This document shows positions 61,601 to 64,000 of a stretch of DNA of 64,000 bases, piece by piece (the stretch's first letter is position 1; every line of letters starts with the position of its first letter). Source of the DNA: Varroa destructor (lineage: Eukaryota > Arthropoda > Arachnida > Mesostigmata > Varroidae); contig NW_019211456.1 of assembly GCF_002443255.2 (NCBI RefSeq), positions 39,439,042 through 39,503,041 on the forward strand, written 5' to 3'. The notes under the pieces were generated by a model. It was not told where the DNA came from. It did no database searches and saw only the letters and a list, made by a program, of their open reading frames with translations. A program made the position numbers and the translations under genes.

Positions 61601-64000
61601 TAGATGTTTTTATGAAAGGGTAACGATTTTTGGTGCCTCGTAACATTGGACGATAGAACGGACAATGTTAGCGCTCCAGAAATACTATTGTTTGTATTAG
61701 CTATTTTTTTTTGTTTTTACATTAGTTTTACTGAGAACGCCAGCCATCATTTTTTTGAACGGGAGTTTCTATACCGATGATGAGTTCTACATTACAGGAA
61801 GATGACACGGTTTAGCTACCATCGTCTATTGGGCCCTACACATTTGCCTATAGGGACGTTTACACAGAGGGCACCATGTCTAGACGAACTTAATGAGAAT
61901 AAACTCCGGCGAACTTAACGATCATGCGAAGTTGTCCTGTGGGAACAAGTTAATGCAAGGTCAATTATAGATTTACCAAGAATTGGGTCGAGAACGCCAA
62001 ATATTATAACAACTGCAAAGACCTGGATCGCCACAAGATCATCTAATAGCCGCATAGAATATGTATTTTACCGTACGGCATAACTTTACATTTGGAACTA
62101 TTCCAATATGTAGTGATAATTTTATAAACACACTTTAATTTCGTCTTGATGCCGCTTTTAAATGTGTCCATAATGACATTGTAACAGGTCTTGACCCGTT
62201 TTACTTAGGCTCCTCTTGATTTTAAGGACAATGATCTACCCGAATATTAAAAAGATAAATAAAAAAAAACATTTCACTAGACATAATAAATTAGCACACA
62301 TGATTCCATAGAAAATGATGATTTCGAAATTCCTATAAGACGCACTATCGCTGGTCAGTCCTTTAACTGAACTCAACATAGTTTGTTGTTTGCGTCTTTA
62401 TTTTGAAGTCACTCTGATGTGTGGAGAAAAATATAAATAGCAATAAAGACATAAGTGTTTAACGACAATTGGTTCAATCATTCGGGACTGCATTCGTTGA
62501 GCTATTAGTATCAAACTATAAAAAAAAACTTGGTAAAGAGATGGTATTTCTTCTCTGACATTTAATTTCTCTCATTTCTGGTAAACCAGATCTTGCGGCC
62601 TACGTATATCCAGATCGGTCTTATTTTCCAAATCATAACATCCGCTATAATCTTGCTAAGGTAAAACTTTCAGTAGATTTAGATAATACGACATAAATAA
62701 TACCAATTCACCTCAACATGTTGCCTGAAGGAGGACGGTTCTAATATCCTAATGTAAACAAAAATGAGTGCTGGGCCAAATATAGCTATAGGATAGACAA
62801 TTCACAATCGTTGAAAGTTTAGTACACTACGATATTTTATCGTTTGTCAAAACCAGTAACATCAAAGCCTCTTATCTACTTTGTAGGTCCTTTCCGCTAT
62901 GCCTCAGGCTTTCTCGTGACGAACTGGGTACAACTACCTTAGTGTTTCTTACCGTTTCTAATGCTATAATCTGTTAACAACATATGTCAGCTTTGCGCTT
63001 TAGGTTTAAGGGCCTCGTGAAATTCTGAGATATGACCTAAAACTAAGTCACTCCCATGTCGATAAACATTTGCCCAGGTGCTTTTATGTAAGTAGCGATA
63101 GTTGATTCTATAATAAGAGTTCGTATTCTTGAGTAAAAACATATACAAGCAAGCTTGCATTTAGATGCTATAACTAAGCAAAAACATGATCGTTTAAAAT
63201 ACACCTAGATTAGTTTTTTCGTACGTTTTCACCACCAGTAATGATTGGCGGGTGTGACCTCTTGAAACTGACGATAGCATAGCGCTGAGGACGTGCAGGT
63301 CATGCAGCTTCATTAGGACGACAAGTTATTAGAATCAATCGAATGCTTAAAGTTTAGAAAACTGCATGAGAGGCTGATTGCTTGTCGGTCTCCTATTGGC
63401 CGTCTCCCGTTCTGCCTGCTGCTAGTGGATGGCCCACGGACACCTGTCTTCATCAATTGTCAACCAAGTTCTCATTGAGAACCGAAGGAAGGGTACAAGA
63501 TGTCGACATTGACTATAGACATCCAGATTGGAATGGTTGATTAGACGAAAGCAACAAAGACGTAAATAGAAAAGCAGCGTAGCGAGCAAGAAAATAAAAT
63601 GTAAAATTCTATATATTTATCACGGCCGCTAGTTCTAAAAAGCAGGTCACCCTCACTTTGTCCTATTTGGTGACACCGGCCAACACAAACAGCCATGCCT
63701 ATATGCTTGTCGGTCGAAAATATGAACGAATGATACGTTAATTCTGACATGTATGCACTGCTTGGCGTCTGTCGTATTTGATAATAGCGTTATCAAATAA
63801 TTATTCTCGATTTTCCTTTGAGGCAAACGGAAAAATAACTGATGGATTTAATGATCGGCCGTATACAAGCTGGAAAATTTGGAGACTCAATATTGTAAAG
63901 CAGAAAAACAGCCCATGTCAATGCTGGAAAAAACTATTAAAGCAGATAGCTTGCATGTGGTTTTACTTCAACTATGCTACTACGTATACAGATGAACGCA

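Larger units (their letters stand above)
51163..64000. other. AT-rich non-coding stretch to the window end
   Basis: No gene is supported. Microsatellites are (TA)10 at 51812-51831, (AGT)n at 53033-53048, (TA)n at 53336-53352 and (TAGC)n at 55584-55602, with a TA/TG tract near 58428-58450. A CT-rich patch lies at about 57500-57650. The ATG frame 54295-54564 and the frame 59269-59463 (+) have balanced peptides but no splice signals or domains. From about 61000 onward the sequence is uniformly AT-rich, and nothing stands out. Confidence 0.45.

Overview
This is a window of nuclear eukaryotic DNA, probably from an animal. By eye it is about 40% G+C. Long open frames are rare, and stops occur at close to the density expected of random sequence at this composition. 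AT-rich stretches alternate with GC-richer patches, and there are many short (TA)n microsatellites. There are no operons, ribosome-binding sites, rRNA genes or CRISPR arrays, and I found no convincing tRNA. A small arthropod genome, perhaps a mite's, would fit, but that is an inference from texture and from the one recognisable gene. It is not shown by the sequence.

The one well-supported gene is at 31682-32740 on the + strand. It is an intronless frame for a 352-residue protein of the KAR5/GEX1/Brambleberry nuclear-fusion (karyogamy) family. It has a signal peptide, a luminal cysteine-rich domain with six cysteines and a Gly-Cys-Trp signature, a long coiled-coil region and C-terminal hydrophobic segments. 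By chance, a frame this long should essentially never occur here. All other open frames in the window are at most about 150 codons, which is what chance predicts.

The remainder is mostly non-coding (intergenic, or introns of genes whose other exons lie outside the window or were not recognised). I list a small set of candidate exons with low confidence, chosen for splice signals, phase and residue composition: 7588-7726 (+), 11711-12020 (+), 15650-15829 (+), 17113-17325 (+), 19767-19974 (-), 22734-22962 (+), 42938-43218 (-), 47612-47825 (+) and 51014-51162 (+). I could not assign any of them to a family or join them into one gene. A short peptide at 8591-8626 resembles the second-Asp motif of DDE transposases and may be a relic.

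The most striking non-coding structures are two near-perfect inverted repeats. One is a 25-bp stem with a 4-nt loop at 35880-35934. The other is a perfect 19-bp stem with an 11-nt loop at 47829-47877, beginning inside a possible 5' splice site. A strongly pyrimidine-skewed block (36150-36660), a cluster of GGC/CAGC simple repeats (17441-17590) and a run of 14 G directly after an acceptor-like tract (25410-25423) also stand out.
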